Source: Pseudomonas fulva (GTDB lineage Bacteria; Pseudomonadota; Gammaproteobacteria; Pseudomonadales; Pseudomonadaceae). From it: a DNA stretch of 64,000 bases. Shown here piece by piece: positions 25,700 through 34,002 of this stretch (positions are counted from its first letter, which is position 1; each line of letters opens with the position of its first letter). The stretch covers positions 17,781-81,780 of the forward strand of contig NZ_JADNYP010000020.1 of NCBI RefSeq assembly GCF_015680705.1, in the 5' to 3' direction. Made by a program: the position numbers and the translations under genes. The notes beneath the pieces are model-generated. The model searched no databases. It saw only the letters and a list, made by a program, of their open reading frames with translations, and was not told where the DNA came from.

Positions 25700-26896
25700 A
25701 TGAGCAAGCACGACCCGCAGCACGGGTTTTCCACCCGAGCCATTCATCATGGCTACGACCCGATGTCCCACGGTGGCGCCCTGGTGCCGCCGATCTACCA
25801 GACCAGCACCTATGCCTTCTCCGATGTCGAACAGGGGGCTGCCTGCTTCGCAGGGGAGCGGGAAGGGCATTTCTATAGCCGTATCTCCAATCCGACCCTG
25901 GCGCTGCTGGAACAGCGCATCGCTTCGCTCGAAGGCGCCGAGGCCGCCCTGGCCCTGGCCTCGGGCATGGGCGCGATCACCTCGACCTTGTGGACGCTGC
26001 TGCGCCCTGAAGACGAACTGATCGTCGGGTCGACCCTGTATGGCTGCACCTTCGCCTTCCTGCACCATGGTATCGGCGAATTCGGGGTAAGGATCCGGCA
26101 TGTCGACCTGAACGACACCGAGGCCCTGGCGGCCGCGATCACGCCCAGGACACGGATGATCTATTTCGAGACGCCGGCCAATCCGAACATGCTGCTGGTG
26201 GATATCCCGGCGGTCACCGCGGTCGCTCGTCGTCATGGCGTGCCGGTAGTGGTCGACAACACCTACTGCACCCCTTATCTGCAACGGCCGCTGGAACTGG
26301 GAGCCGACCTGGTGGTGCATTCGGCGACCAAATACCTCTGTGGCCATGGTGATGTCACTGCCGGGTTGGTGGCCGGACGCAAGGCGCTGATCGAGCGGAT
26401 TCGCCGGGAAGGCCTCAAGGACCTGACCGGTGCCGTGCTCTCGCCGCATGATGCGTCCTTGCTGATGCGCGGTATCAAGACGTTGGCGCTGCGCATGGAC
26501 CGTCACTGCGCGAATGCCTTGGCGGTGGCCCAGTTTCTCGAGCGGCAGGCACAGGTCGAGCTGGTCAGGTACCCCGGGTTGGCGAGTTTTTCGCAGCATC
26601 AGCTGGCGCAACGGCAAATGCGCCTTCCCGGCGGCATGATCGCATTCGAGCTCAAGGGCGGTGTCGAGGTTGGACGTCGCTTCATGAATGCCTTGCAACT
26701 GTTCGGTCGGGCGGTCAGCCTGGGCGATGCCGAATCGCTGGCGCAGCATCCGGCGAGCATGACCCATTCCAGCTATACGCCCGAAGAGCGGGCGCACCAC
26801 GGCATTTCCGAGGGGCTGGTGCGGTTGTCGGTGGGGCTGGAGGATGTGGAGGATCTGCTGGCGGATATCGAGCAGGCTTTGAAGGCTTGCAGCTAG
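25700..26896 (+). CDS. mdeA: Methionine gamma-lyase MdeA
   Basis: A 398-residue PLP enzyme that splits L-methionine to methanethiol, ammonia and 2-oxobutyrate. The PLP lysine lies in SATKYLCGHGD (Lys211). STLYGCTFAF carries Tyr114 and Cys116; Cys116 distinguishes methionine gamma-lyase from cystathionine enzymes and is placed exactly as in P. putida MdeA. YSRISNPT (residues 59-66) binds phosphate of the neighbouring subunit. No mdeB-like 2-oxobutyrate dehydrogenase gene follows. A REP pair and a terminator lie downstream. Confidence 0.95.
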   Translation: MSKHDPQHGFSTRAIHHGYDPMSHGGALVPPIYQTSTYAFSDVEQGAACFAGEREGHFYSRISNPTLALLEQRIASLEGAEAALALASGMGAITSTLWTLLRPEDELIVGSTLYGCTFAFLHHGIGEFGVRIRHVDLNDTEALAAAITPRTRMIYFETPANPNMLLVDIPAVTAVARRHGVPVVVDNTYCTPYLQRPLELGADLVVHSATKYLCGHGDVTAGLVAGRKALIERIRREGLKDLTGAVLSPHDASLLMRGIKTLALRMDRHCANALAVAQFLERQAQVELVRYPGLASFSQHQLAQRQMRLPGGMIAFELKGGVEVGRRFMNALQLFGRAVSLGDAESLAQHPASMTHSSYTPEERAHHGISEGLVRLSVGLEDVEDLLADIEQALKACS

Positions 26897-26910
26897 GCTG
26901 TTCGTTCGGG

Positions 26911-26999
26911 CCTCTTCGCGGGCACGCCCGTCCCCCAGGCATCTCGCAGATTTCAAACGATGTGGCGTAGCTGTGAGAGCGAGCGTGCCCGCGGAGAGG
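26911..26999. repeat. Inverted pair of P. putida-type REP elements
   Basis: Two 17-base arms, 26911-26927 (CCTCTTCGCGGGCACGC) and 26983-26999, are inverted copies differing at one base, separated by 55 bases. The core CCTCTTCGCGGG...CCCG matches the known P. putida REP consensus. It lies between mdeA and the convergent yhcB gene, the usual extragenic location, and may help end or stabilise transcripts. Confidence 0.8.
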
Positions 27000-27017
27000 G
27001 CAGTGAATCCAGTGCAC

Positions 27018-27044
27018 AAAAAAGGCCTCGAGCGAGGCCTTTTT
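27018..27044. terminator. Bidirectional terminator between mdeA and yhcB
   Basis: AAAAAGGCCTC (27019-27029) and GAGGCCTTTTT (27034-27044) form an 11-bp stem with a GAGC loop, giving a U-tract on either strand. It serves the convergent mdeA and yhcB genes. Confidence 0.9.
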
Positions 27045-27057
27045 CAGGTTCAGCGAT

Positions 27058-27492
27058 TCAACGCTTGAGCCCGTAGCTCTCGTCGAGCATGCCTGGTGCG
27101 TTCGGCGACTTGGGGGCGTAGTCGAGCGGTGCCTCGGTGTCCTTCGGCGGGGTCAGGCGGTCGCGCGCGGGCTGGGCTGCGTCGGAATGCAGCGAAGCCA
27201 GCAGGCGTTGGCGGGTCAGTTCGTCCAGGGCCAGGCGGTTGGCGCCATCGGCCAGGTGGTCCTGCACGTCCTGGTAGCTTTGGGTCAGCCGCTTGACCAG
27301 CGTGGCCGTGCTGTTGAAGTGGGTGACCACTTCGTTCTGGTAATTGTCGAAGCGCTGCTGGATGTCGTCCAGCTGACGCTGGGTGCTGCTCGGCGCCGCG
27401 TTGGGCAGCAGGCGGGCAAGGGCGAAACCGACCACGACGCCGACCACGAGGGCCAGGGTCGGCAGCAACCAAACTAGAAGCGAGAGTTCCAC
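27058..27492 (-). CDS. yhcB: YhcB/ZapG-type membrane protein (DUF1043)
   Basis: A 144-residue inner-membrane protein with one N-terminal helix (LLVWLLPTLALVVGVVVGFA, residues 5-24) and a cytoplasmic coiled-coil region (about 30-75). This is the DUF1043 layout of YhcB, linked in E. coli to envelope biogenesis and cell division. The start is GTG with AGGAAGGA five bases upstream on the minus strand. It is divergent from the hydrolase at 27632. Confidence 0.9.
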   Translation of the reverse strand: MELSLLVWLLPTLALVVGVVVGFALARLLPNAAPSSTQRQLDDIQQRFDNYQNEVVTHFNSTATLVKRLTQSYQDVQDHLADGANRLALDELTRQRLLASLHSDAAQPARDRLTPPKDTEAPLDYAPKSPNAPGMLDESYGLKR

Positions 27493-27631
27493 GAGTCCTT
27501 CCTCTATAAACGGCTTTGCTTTACGTTAACGGCTCAGACCTGCGCTGTATACCGCGAGCGATCGCAAATATGCCAGAACAGAATTCCTCAGCTAGACGAG
27601 TCGACCTGTTTCAAGGTCACGGAGTAGTGCC

Positions 27632-28267
27632 TTGCTTGCCCGCGAAACCCCCCTGTTGATCGATGGCCCCTGCGGCCCCCTGGAAGCCCTGCACCTGGAC
27701 GTCGCCCAAGCGCGTGGCGTCGCGTTGATCTGCCACCCGAATCCGGTTCAGGGTGGCACCATGCTCAACAAGGTGGTCTCGACCTTGCAGCGCACCGCCC
27801 GCGATGCCGGCTACGTCACGCTGCGCTTCAACTACCGAGGTGTCGGCCAGAGCGCGGGCAGCCATGACATGGGCGCGGGGGAAGTGGCCGACGCGCAAGC
27901 CGTGGCCGGTTGGGTGCGCGAGCGCTACCCCGAGCTGCCACTGGTCCTGCTGGGCTTCTCCTTTGGCGGCTTCGTCGCTGCCAGCCTGGCAGGGCGGCTA
28001 GAGGCTCGTGGCGTGCCGCTGCAGCACCTGTTCATGGTCGCTCCGGCGGTCATGCGCCTGACCGACGAGTTCCCGTTGCCCGAACGATGCCCGTTGACCC
28101 TGATCCAGCCCGACGCCGACGAAGTGGTCGCGCCGCGGCTGGTGTATGAATGGTCCGAGGCGCTGGGGCGCCCCCACGAGCTGCTGAAAGTGGCAGAATG
28201 CGGACACTTCTTTCATGGCAAGCTGACCGATCTGAAGGATCTGCTGCTGCCGCGCCTTTCGAACTGA
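27632..28267 (+). CDS. Alpha/beta hydrolase
   Basis: A 211-residue alpha/beta hydrolase. HPNPVQGGTMLNKVV precedes the fold core, the nucleophile elbow is GFSFGG (residues 109-114), and the predicted Asp and His lie in QPDADEVV and ECGHFFHG. The start is a TTG with GGAG seven bases upstream; no in-frame ATG or GTG is available nearer. It lies 25 bases before trpS and may be co-transcribed. The substrate is unknown. Confidence 0.88.
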   Translation: MLARETPLLIDGPCGPLEALHLDVAQARGVALICHPNPVQGGTMLNKVVSTLQRTARDAGYVTLRFNYRGVGQSAGSHDMGAGEVADAQAVAGWVRERYPELPLVLLGFSFGGFVAASLAGRLEARGVPLQHLFMVAPAVMRLTDEFPLPERCPLTLIQPDADEVVAPRLVYEWSEALGRPHELLKVAECGHFFHGKLTDLKDLLLPRLSN

Positions 28268-28292
28268 GCCAAGCCTGATCAAGCGATAACCC

Positions 28293-29642
28293 ATGACTAC
28301 GCGCATCCTCACCGGTATCACCACCACCGGCACTCCGCACCTGGGCAATTATGCCGGCGCCATCCGCCCAGCGATCCTCGCCAGCCAGCAGCCCGGTGCC
28401 GACTCGTTCTATTTCCTGGCCGACTACCATGCCCTGATCAAGTGCGACGATCCGCTGCGCATCCAGCGTTCGCGCCTGGAGATCGCCGCGACCTGGCTGG
28501 CCGGTGGCCTGGACCACGAGAAGGTGACCTTCTATCGCCAGTCCGACATCCCCGAGATTCCCGAGCTCACCTGGCTGCTGACCTGTGTCAGCGCCAAGGG
28601 CCTGCTCAACCGTGCGCACGCCTACAAGGCCTCGGTGGACAAGAACCTGGAGAGCGGCGAGGACCCGGACGCCGGCGTGACCATGGGCCTGTACAGCTAT
28701 CCGGTGCTGATGGCGGCTGACATCCTCATGTTCAACGCGCACAAGGTGCCGGTCGGTCGCGACCAGATCCAGCATGTGGAGATGGCCCGCGACATCGGCC
28801 AGCGCTTCAACCACCTGTTCGGCCAGGGCAAGGAGCTGTTCGTCATGCCCGAAGCGCTGATCGAGGAAAGCGTCGCGACCTTGCCCGGTCTGGATGGCCG
28901 CAAGATGTCCAAGAGCTACGACAACACCATTCCGCTGTTCGCCAGCGCCAAGGAAATGAAAAGCGCCATTTCCCGGATCGTGACCGACTCGCGTGCACCT
29001 GGCGAGCCGAAGGACCCGGACGATTCACATCTGTTCACCTTGTACCAGGCGTTCTCGACACCGGCGCAAGCCAGCGAATTGCGTGAAGAGCTGCTCCAGG
29101 GACTGGGCTGGGGCGAGGCCAAGCAGCGCCTGTTCGAGCTGCTCGACGGTCAGCTCGGCGAAGGTCGCGAGCGTTACCACGAACTGATGGCGCGGCCGGC
29201 CGACCTCGAAGACATTCTCCTGGCCGGAGCGCAGAAGGCTCGCCGCATTGCCAGCCCGTTCCTCGAGCAGTTGCGTGAAGCGGTCGGCCTGCGTTCGTTC
29301 CGCAACAGCCCGCAGGTCGGTGGCGAGACGAAGAAGAAGGCGGCCAAGGCAGCTCGCTTCGTCAGCTTCCGCGACGACGACGGCAGTTTCCGCTTCCGCC
29401 TGCTGGCGGCCAATGGCGAGCAGTTGCTGCTCTCGCGCGGCTTCGCCGATGGCAAGAGCGCCGGTGCGGTGAGCAGGCGCCTGCAGCAGGGCGATGCGCT
29501 CGACCTGCGGATCGAGGCGCTCGGCTTCAGCGTGTGGCTGGACGACGAAAGCGTTGCCCAGGGCCCGCAGTTCGCCGATGCCGCTGCGCGTGACAGCGCC
29601 ATCGACGAGCTGCGGGCCGCCCTGCATCCCCAGCAAGACTGA
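28293..29642 (+). CDS. trpS: Tryptophanyl-tRNA synthetase with C-terminal extension
   Basis: A 449-residue class I synthetase charging tRNA-Trp. The HIGH-type motif is TPHLGNY (residues 11-17) and the KMSKS loop is KMSKS at 204-208. Ordinary bacterial TrpS ends near residue 335. Here a basic linker (KKKAAKAA, about 344-351) leads to about 95 extra residues including FRFRLLAANGEQLLLSRGF, which resemble the DUF1508/YegP fold. No clear Shine-Dalgarno precedes the ATG. A terminator follows the stop. Confidence 0.95.
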   Translation: MTTRILTGITTTGTPHLGNYAGAIRPAILASQQPGADSFYFLADYHALIKCDDPLRIQRSRLEIAATWLAGGLDHEKVTFYRQSDIPEIPELTWLLTCVSAKGLLNRAHAYKASVDKNLESGEDPDAGVTMGLYSYPVLMAADILMFNAHKVPVGRDQIQHVEMARDIGQRFNHLFGQGKELFVMPEALIEESVATLPGLDGRKMSKSYDNTIPLFASAKEMKSAISRIVTDSRAPGEPKDPDDSHLFTLYQAFSTPAQASELREELLQGLGWGEAKQRLFELLDGQLGEGRERYHELMARPADLEDILLAGAQKARRIASPFLEQLREAVGLRSFRNSPQVGGETKKKAAKAARFVSFRDDDGSFRFRLLAANGEQLLLSRGFADGKSAGAVSRRLQQGDALDLRIEALGFSVWLDDESVAQGPQFADAAARDSAIDELRAALHPQQD

Positions 29643-29676
29643 GGCATCTTGTCGCAAGTCTGATTGCCATTATCCA

Positions 29677-29707
29677 GGGCCGTCGCTACAGTGACGGCCC
29701 GCTTTTC
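29677..29707 (+). terminator. Intrinsic terminator after trpS
   Basis: GGGCCGTC (29677-29684) and GACGGCCC (29693-29700) form an 8-bp stem, followed by GCTTTTCGTT. It separates trpS from zapE. Confidence 0.75.
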
Positions 29708-29725
29708 GTTACCTCGCCTACGTAT

Positions 29726-30820
29726 ATGACGCCTCTAGAACGATATCAAGCAGACCTCAAACGCCCTGAATTCTTCCATGACGCGGCGCAGGAGACAGCG
29801 GTACGCCACCTGCAGCGTCTGTACGATGACCTGCTGGCGGCGCAGAACAACAAGCCCGGCGTGTTCGGCAAGCTGTTCGGCCGCAAGGAGCAGACCCCGG
29901 TCAAGGGCCTGTACTTCTGGGGCGGCGTGGGTCGCGGCAAGACCTACCTGGTAGACACCTTCTACGAGGCGCTGCCGTTCAAGCAGAAGATGCGCACCCA
30001 CTTCCACCGCTTCATGAAGCGTGTGCACGAGGAGATGAAATCGCTCAAGGGCGAGAAGAACCCGCTGACGATCATCGCCAAGCGTTTCTCGGAAGAGGCC
30101 AAGGTCATCTGTTTCGATGAGTTCTTCGTCTCCGACATCACCGATGCCATGATCCTCGGGACCTTGATGGAAGAACTGTTCCGCAACGGTGTCACCCTGG
30201 TGGCGACGTCCAACATCGTGCCGGACGGCTTGTACAAGGATGGCCTGCAGCGCGCCCGCTTCCTCCCGGCCATCGCCCTGATCAAGCAGAACACCGAGGT
30301 GGTCAACGTCGACAGCGGGGTGGATTACCGCCTGCGTCACCTAGAACAGGCCGAACTGTTCCACCATCCGCTCGACGAGGCGGCCGAGCGCAGCATGCGC
30401 CAGAGTTTCAAGGCGCTGACGCCCGAATGCACCCAGGCCGTCGAGAACGACGTGCTGGTGATCGAGAACCGCGAGATCCACGCCCTGCGTACCTGCGACG
30501 ACGTCGCCTGGTTCGACTTCCGCGCCCTGTGCGACGGTCCGCGCAGCCAGAACGACTACATCGAGCTGGGCAAGATCTTCCATGCCGTGCTGCTGAGCAA
30601 TGTCGAACAGATGGGCGTGACCACCGACGACATTGCCCGACGCTTCATCAACATGGTCGATGAGTTCTACGATCGCAACGTCAAGCTGATCATTTCCGCC
30701 GAGGTGGAGCTCAAGGACCTGTACACCGGCGGACGCCTGAGCTTTGAGTTCCAGCGCACCCTCAGTCGTCTGCTGGAGATGCAGTCCCACGAGTTCCTGT
30801 CTCGCGCCCACAAGCCCTGA
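29726..30820 (+). CDS. zapE: Cell division ATPase ZapE (AFG1 family)
   Basis: A 364-residue AFG1/ZapE ATPase. Walker A is GGVGRGKTYL (near residues 70-79) and Walker B is ICFDEFFV (about 130-137). In E. coli ZapE acts at the division ring under stress and is related to mitochondrial AFG1. The ATG overlaps a TATATG stretch with no clear Shine-Dalgarno. It stands alone between trpS and a convergent regulator gene. Confidence 0.93.
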   Translation: MTPLERYQADLKRPEFFHDAAQETAVRHLQRLYDDLLAAQNNKPGVFGKLFGRKEQTPVKGLYFWGGVGRGKTYLVDTFYEALPFKQKMRTHFHRFMKRVHEEMKSLKGEKNPLTIIAKRFSEEAKVICFDEFFVSDITDAMILGTLMEELFRNGVTLVATSNIVPDGLYKDGLQRARFLPAIALIKQNTEVVNVDSGVDYRLRHLEQAELFHHPLDEAAERSMRQSFKALTPECTQAVENDVLVIENREIHALRTCDDVAWFDFRALCDGPRSQNDYIELGKIFHAVLLSNVEQMGVTTDDIARRFINMVDEFYDRNVKLIISAEVELKDLYTGGRLSFEFQRTLSRLLEMQSHEFLSRAHKP

Positions 30821-30831
30821 GCCCCAAGCCC

Positions 30832-30902
30832 GCGAGCCGCAAGCTACAAGCCAAAGCCGCGATACCGCAGGTTCGCCGATCAGCTTGCAGCGTGAAGCTC
30901 GC
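30832..30902. repeat. Imperfect inverted repeat of the GCAAGCT type
   Basis: Between zapE and the convergent regulator, GCGAGCCGCAAGCTACAAG (30832-30850) is partly complementary to CAGCTTGCAGCGTGAAGC (30881-30898). A cleaner element of the same wording lies at 54766-54837. Such CAAGCTGCAAGCT hairpins recur between Pseudomonas genes and probably act as transcript-end structures. Confidence 0.5.
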
Positions 30903-30904
30903 GA

Positions 30905-31903
30905 CTACCCTCCGGATGCCCGCAGCTGCCGATACTGGTTGGGTGACAGCTCGGTGTGCTGGCGGAACAGGCGAGCGAAGAAGCTCGCGTCGTCATAGCC
31001 GACCTCGTAGCTGATGGTCTTGATGCTCTTGCGGGTGCTCGACAGCAGGCCCTTGGCGGTCTCTATGCGCAGTCGCTGCAGGTAGTGCAGGGGTTTGTCG
31101 CCGGTGGCGCCCTGGAACCTGCGCATGAAGTTGCGGATGCTCATGCCATGGTTGCGGGCGACGTCCTCGAAGCGGAACTTGTCGGCGAAGTGCTCCTCGA
31201 GCCAGTGCTGGATCTGCAGGATGGTCAGGTCCTGGTGCAGCTTCTGGCCACCGAAGCCCATGCGCCCGGGCGTGTAGCTGCGCTGGACCTCGTAGAGGAT
31301 GTCGCGGGCCACGGTGCGTGCGATGCTGGCGCCGCAGAAGCGCTCGATCAGGTAGATGTACAGGTCGCAGGCCGAAGTGCTGCCGCCGGCGCAATACAGG
31401 TTGTCGGCGTCGGTCAGGTGCTTGTCCTGATTCAGCCTCACCCTGGGGAAGCGCTCGCTGAAACTGTCGAAGAAGCGCCAGTAGGTGGTCGCCTCCTTGC
31501 CGTCCAGCAGGCCGGCCTCGGCGAGCCAGAACACGCCGCTGGCCTCGCCACAGAGCACGGCGCCGCGGGCATGCTGCTGGCGCAGCCAGGGCAGCACCTG
31601 GGGGTAGCGCAGGCAGAGCGCATCGAAGTCGTCGGAGAACGCTGGCAGGATGATGATGTCGGCGTCCTCCAGGTCGCCGTCGACCGGGATCTGCACGGCG
31701 CTGAAGCTGTCCGCCGGCCTGCCGCCGGGGCTTACCAGGCGGATCTCGAACGTCGGCTGCAGGCCCAGCCCCATCTGCTTGCCATGGCGCAGGCTGGCTA
31801 GGTGAAAGAAGTCCTTGGCTTGCATCAGCGTCGAGGCGAACACCGTGTCGATGGCCAGGATGCTGACGCGGCGGAGCGAGGCGCAGGGTTGATTAAGCAT
31901 CAT
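30905..31903 (-). CDS. GlxA-type AraC-family regulator with DJ-1/PfpI domain
   Basis: A 332-residue protein pairing an N-terminal class I amidotransferase-like (DJ-1/PfpI) domain, residues 12-195, with a C-terminal AraC double HTH (about 230-328, FLARLFRQHTELSPNQYR-like end). In the amidotransferase elbow the usual Cys-Ser/Thr-Gly is replaced by ASGVFWLAEAGLL, so it is a ligand sensor and not an enzyme. ATGs at 31903 and 31900 are equally possible starts. Relatives (GbdR, CdhR, ArgR) sense quaternary amines or amino acids; the ligand here is unknown. Confidence 0.9.
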   Translation of the reverse strand: MMLNQPCASLRRVSILAIDTVFASTLMQAKDFFHLASLRHGKQMGLGLQPTFEIRLVSPGGRPADSFSAVQIPVDGDLEDADIIILPAFSDDFDALCLRYPQVLPWLRQQHARGAVLCGEASGVFWLAEAGLLDGKEATTYWRFFDSFSERFPRVRLNQDKHLTDADNLYCAGGSTSACDLYIYLIERFCGASIARTVARDILYEVQRSYTPGRMGFGGQKLHQDLTILQIQHWLEEHFADKFRFEDVARNHGMSIRNFMRRFQGATGDKPLHYLQRLRIETAKGLLSSTRKSIKTISYEVGYDDASFFARLFRQHTELSPNQYRQLRASGG

Positions 31904-32241
31904 TCTTCGTTGTTCTTATATAGGAGAGAGTGGTCAATCACTGGCTGGATCGTCTTATTTTTCCCTGGCCGTGTCCAGCCTGTAACAGGCGCTCATGCTT
32001 CTGGCTCGAGTTGCACGCAAAGCTGTCAGGCCAATCGGGCAGATAGCGAGCAAGGGCGGCGACTCTCACGCCGATGCGCCGCGAATCGACGAAGCGGGTT
32101 GAAATTCTTCCCGCAATCTGGATAATCCTCACCCTCTCCGTGTGGTGGGAGTGATGCACCACCCACAGGAAGAACCCTGCCGAATATTGGACGCGCTGAC
32201 CCGAGCCCCCGATAGCGTCCCTATGCGGCTGCGCGCTTGCC
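31904..32241. other. Intergenic stretch without a recognised gene
   Basis: About 340 bases separate the divergent GlxA-type regulator and rplM. A small dyad GTGGTG (32142-32147) / CACCAC (32157-32162) and an AT-rich TATATAG near 31916-31922 close to the regulator start are visible. No credible coding frame, tRNA or terminator was seen. Confidence 0.6.
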
Positions 32242-32270
32242 TTGTCAAGCGAGGCACTATCCAGTAAGAT
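32242..32270 (+). promoter_or_regulatory. Sigma-70 promoter of rplM-rpsI
   Basis: The -35 TTGTCA (32242-32247) and the -10 TAAGAT (32265-32270) are separated by 17 bases, and the -10 ends 43 bases before the rplM ATG. This is the best sigma-70 match in the window and fits a highly expressed ribosomal operon. Confidence 0.75.
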
Positions 32271-32313
32271 CCGCCGTCTTATTTTCGCTGGGCGGCCCCT
32301 GAGGCTATAAAGA

Positions 32314-32742
32314 ATGAAAACTTTTACTGCTAAACCGGAAACAGTAAAGCGCGACTGGTACGTAGTCGACGCCGCTGGTCAGACCCTGGGTCGTCTGGCT
32401 ACCGAAATCGCTCGTCGTCTGCGTGGCAAGCACAAGCCAGAGTACACCCCTCACGTTGATACCGGCGACTACATCGTCGTCATCAATGCCGAGCAGGTCC
32501 GTGTCACTGGCGCCAAGACTTCGGACAAGATGTACTACTCCCACTCCGGTTTCCCGGGCGGCATCAAGGAAATCAACTTCGAGAAGCTGATCGCCAAGGC
32601 CCCTGAGCGTGTGATCGAGACCGCGGTAAAAGGCATGCTGCCGAAGAACCCGCTGGGTCGCGACATGTACCGCAAGCTGAAGGTCTATGCGGGCACCAAC
32701 CACCCTCATACTGCTCAGCAGCCCCAAGAACTGAAGATTTAA
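32314..32742 (+). CDS. rplM: 50S ribosomal protein L13
   Basis: A 142-residue L13, normal length. KPETVKRDWYVVDAAGQTLG at the N-terminus and MYRKLKVYAGTNHPHTAQQP near the C-terminus are family signatures. L13 is an early assembly protein of the large subunit. Codon use is visibly more biased (GTT, CGT, ACC) than in its neighbours, as expected for high expression. rpsI follows after 14 bases. Confidence 0.98.
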   Translation: MKTFTAKPETVKRDWYVVDAAGQTLGRLATEIARRLRGKHKPEYTPHVDTGDYIVVINAEQVRVTGAKTSDKMYYSHSGFPGGIKEINFEKLIAKAPERVIETAVKGMLPKNPLGRDMYRKLKVYAGTNHPHTAQQPQELKI

Positions 32743-32756
32743 CGGAATAGTTCATT

Positions 32757-33149
32757 ATGTCGGCGACTCAAAATTACGGCACTGGCCGTCGCAAGACCGC
32801 AACCGCACGCGTTTTCCTGCGTCCGGGCACTGGTAACATCTCCATCAACAACCGTCCCCTGGACACCTTCTTCGGCCGCGAAACCGCTCGCATGGTTGTT
32901 CGCCAGCCGCTGGAGCTGACCGAGACCGTCGAGAAGTTCGACATCTACGTCACCGTCGCTGGTGGCGGTGTCAGCGGTCAGGCCGGTGCGATCCGCCACG
33001 GCATCACCCGCGCCCTGATGGAATACGATGAAACTTTGCGTGGCGCTCTGCGTCGTGCTGGCTACGTCACCCGCGACGCCCGTGAAGTCGAGCGTAAGAA
33101 AGTGGGTCTGCGCAAGGCGCGTAAGCGTCCTCAGTACTCCAAGCGTTAA
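32757..33149 (+). CDS. rpsI: 30S ribosomal protein S9
   Basis: A 130-residue S9 ending in the conserved basic tail KARKRPQYSKR, which reaches the P-site tRNA. YGTGRRKTATARVFLRPG begins the family domain. It shares an operon and codon bias with rplM, and an intrinsic terminator follows at 33172-33198. Confidence 0.98.
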   Translation: MSATQNYGTGRRKTATARVFLRPGTGNISINNRPLDTFFGRETARMVVRQPLELTETVEKFDIYVTVAGGGVSGQAGAIRHGITRALMEYDETLRGALRRAGYVTRDAREVERKKVGLRKARKRPQYSKR

Positions 33150-33171
33150 TTCGCTTCGGTGGTCAAGAGAA

Positions 33172-33198
33172 CCCGGCTCCTGGAGCCGGGTTTTTTTT
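33172..33198 (+). terminator. Intrinsic terminator after rpsI
   Basis: CCCGGCTCC (33172-33180) and GGAGCCGGG (33182-33190) form a near-perfect stem followed by eight T residues at 33191-33198. Confidence 0.95.
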
Positions 33199-33408
33199 GT
33201 CCGTTGAACTAACCTGTGAGCATGTCCGTGGCAACTTGTCGCATAGACGCAAATCAAGCATCGCGCGGGTTGCAGCCGTTCCGGCCGGTAATCACCTTGT
33301 CACTGTAAGGTTTTGTTCTTTACCATTCGGCCAATTTTTTAGCGCCACAGACATTATTCGAAGATGCCTGTCGAGCAGGCCAGGAAAAGCTGATGGGGAG
33401 AGGACTGA

Positions 33409-34002
33409 ATGAGCAATGACGCTGTCAATGCAGGCCGGCGTCGCTTCCTCGTGGCCGCCACATCCGTGGTGGGGGCGGCAGGGGCGGTAGGTGCTGCAGT
33501 GCCGTTCGTAGGGTCGTGGTTCCCCAGCGCCAAGGCGAAGGCCGCCGGAGCGCCGGTGAAGATCAACATTTCCAAGATCGAGCCTGGCCAGCAAATGGTG
33601 GCGGAGTGGCGCGGGCAGCCCGTGTTCATCGTGCGACGAACCGAAGAGATCCTTGGCAACCTGGCCAAGCTCGAGGCAGAGCTCGCCGATCCGCAGTCCG
33701 AGGCGTCGCAGCAGCCGACCTATGTCGACCCGCGCACCCGTTCGATCAAGCCCGAGATCCTGTTGCTGGTCGGTCTGTGCACCCACCTGGGTTGCTCGCC
33801 AACGTTCCGGCCGGAAGTCGCCCCGGCCGATCTCGGTCCGAAATGGCTCGGTGGCTACTTCTGCCCCTGTCACGGTTCGCATTATGACCTGGCCGGGCGC
33901 GTCTACCGGTCGCAGCCTGCCCCCCTCAACCTGCCAGTGCCACCGCATTCGTACGAGACGGATGAGGTGATCGTGGTCGGCATCGATCAGGAGAACGCGT
34001 GA
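33409..34002 (+). CDS. petA: Ubiquinol-cytochrome c reductase Rieske iron-sulfur subunit
   Basis: A 197-residue Rieske protein. An N-terminal twin-Arg-like segment (RRRFLVAATS) and hydrophobic helix anchor it in the membrane. The [2Fe-2S] site is CTHLGC (Cys124, His126, Cys129) and CPCHGSHY (Cys152, Cys154, His155). It transfers electrons from ubiquinol to cytochrome c1 in the bc1 complex. Its TGA overlaps the petB start (TGATG). The region 33199-33408 must hold the operon promoter; TTGTCA at 33297-33302 is a weak candidate. Confidence 0.97.
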   Translation: MSNDAVNAGRRRFLVAATSVVGAAGAVGAAVPFVGSWFPSAKAKAAGAPVKINISKIEPGQQMVAEWRGQPVFIVRRTEEILGNLAKLEAELADPQSEASQQPTYVDPRTRSIKPEILLLVGLCTHLGCSPTFRPEVAPADLGPKWLGGYFCPCHGSHYDLAGRVYRSQPAPLNLPVPPHSYETDEVIVVGIDQENA

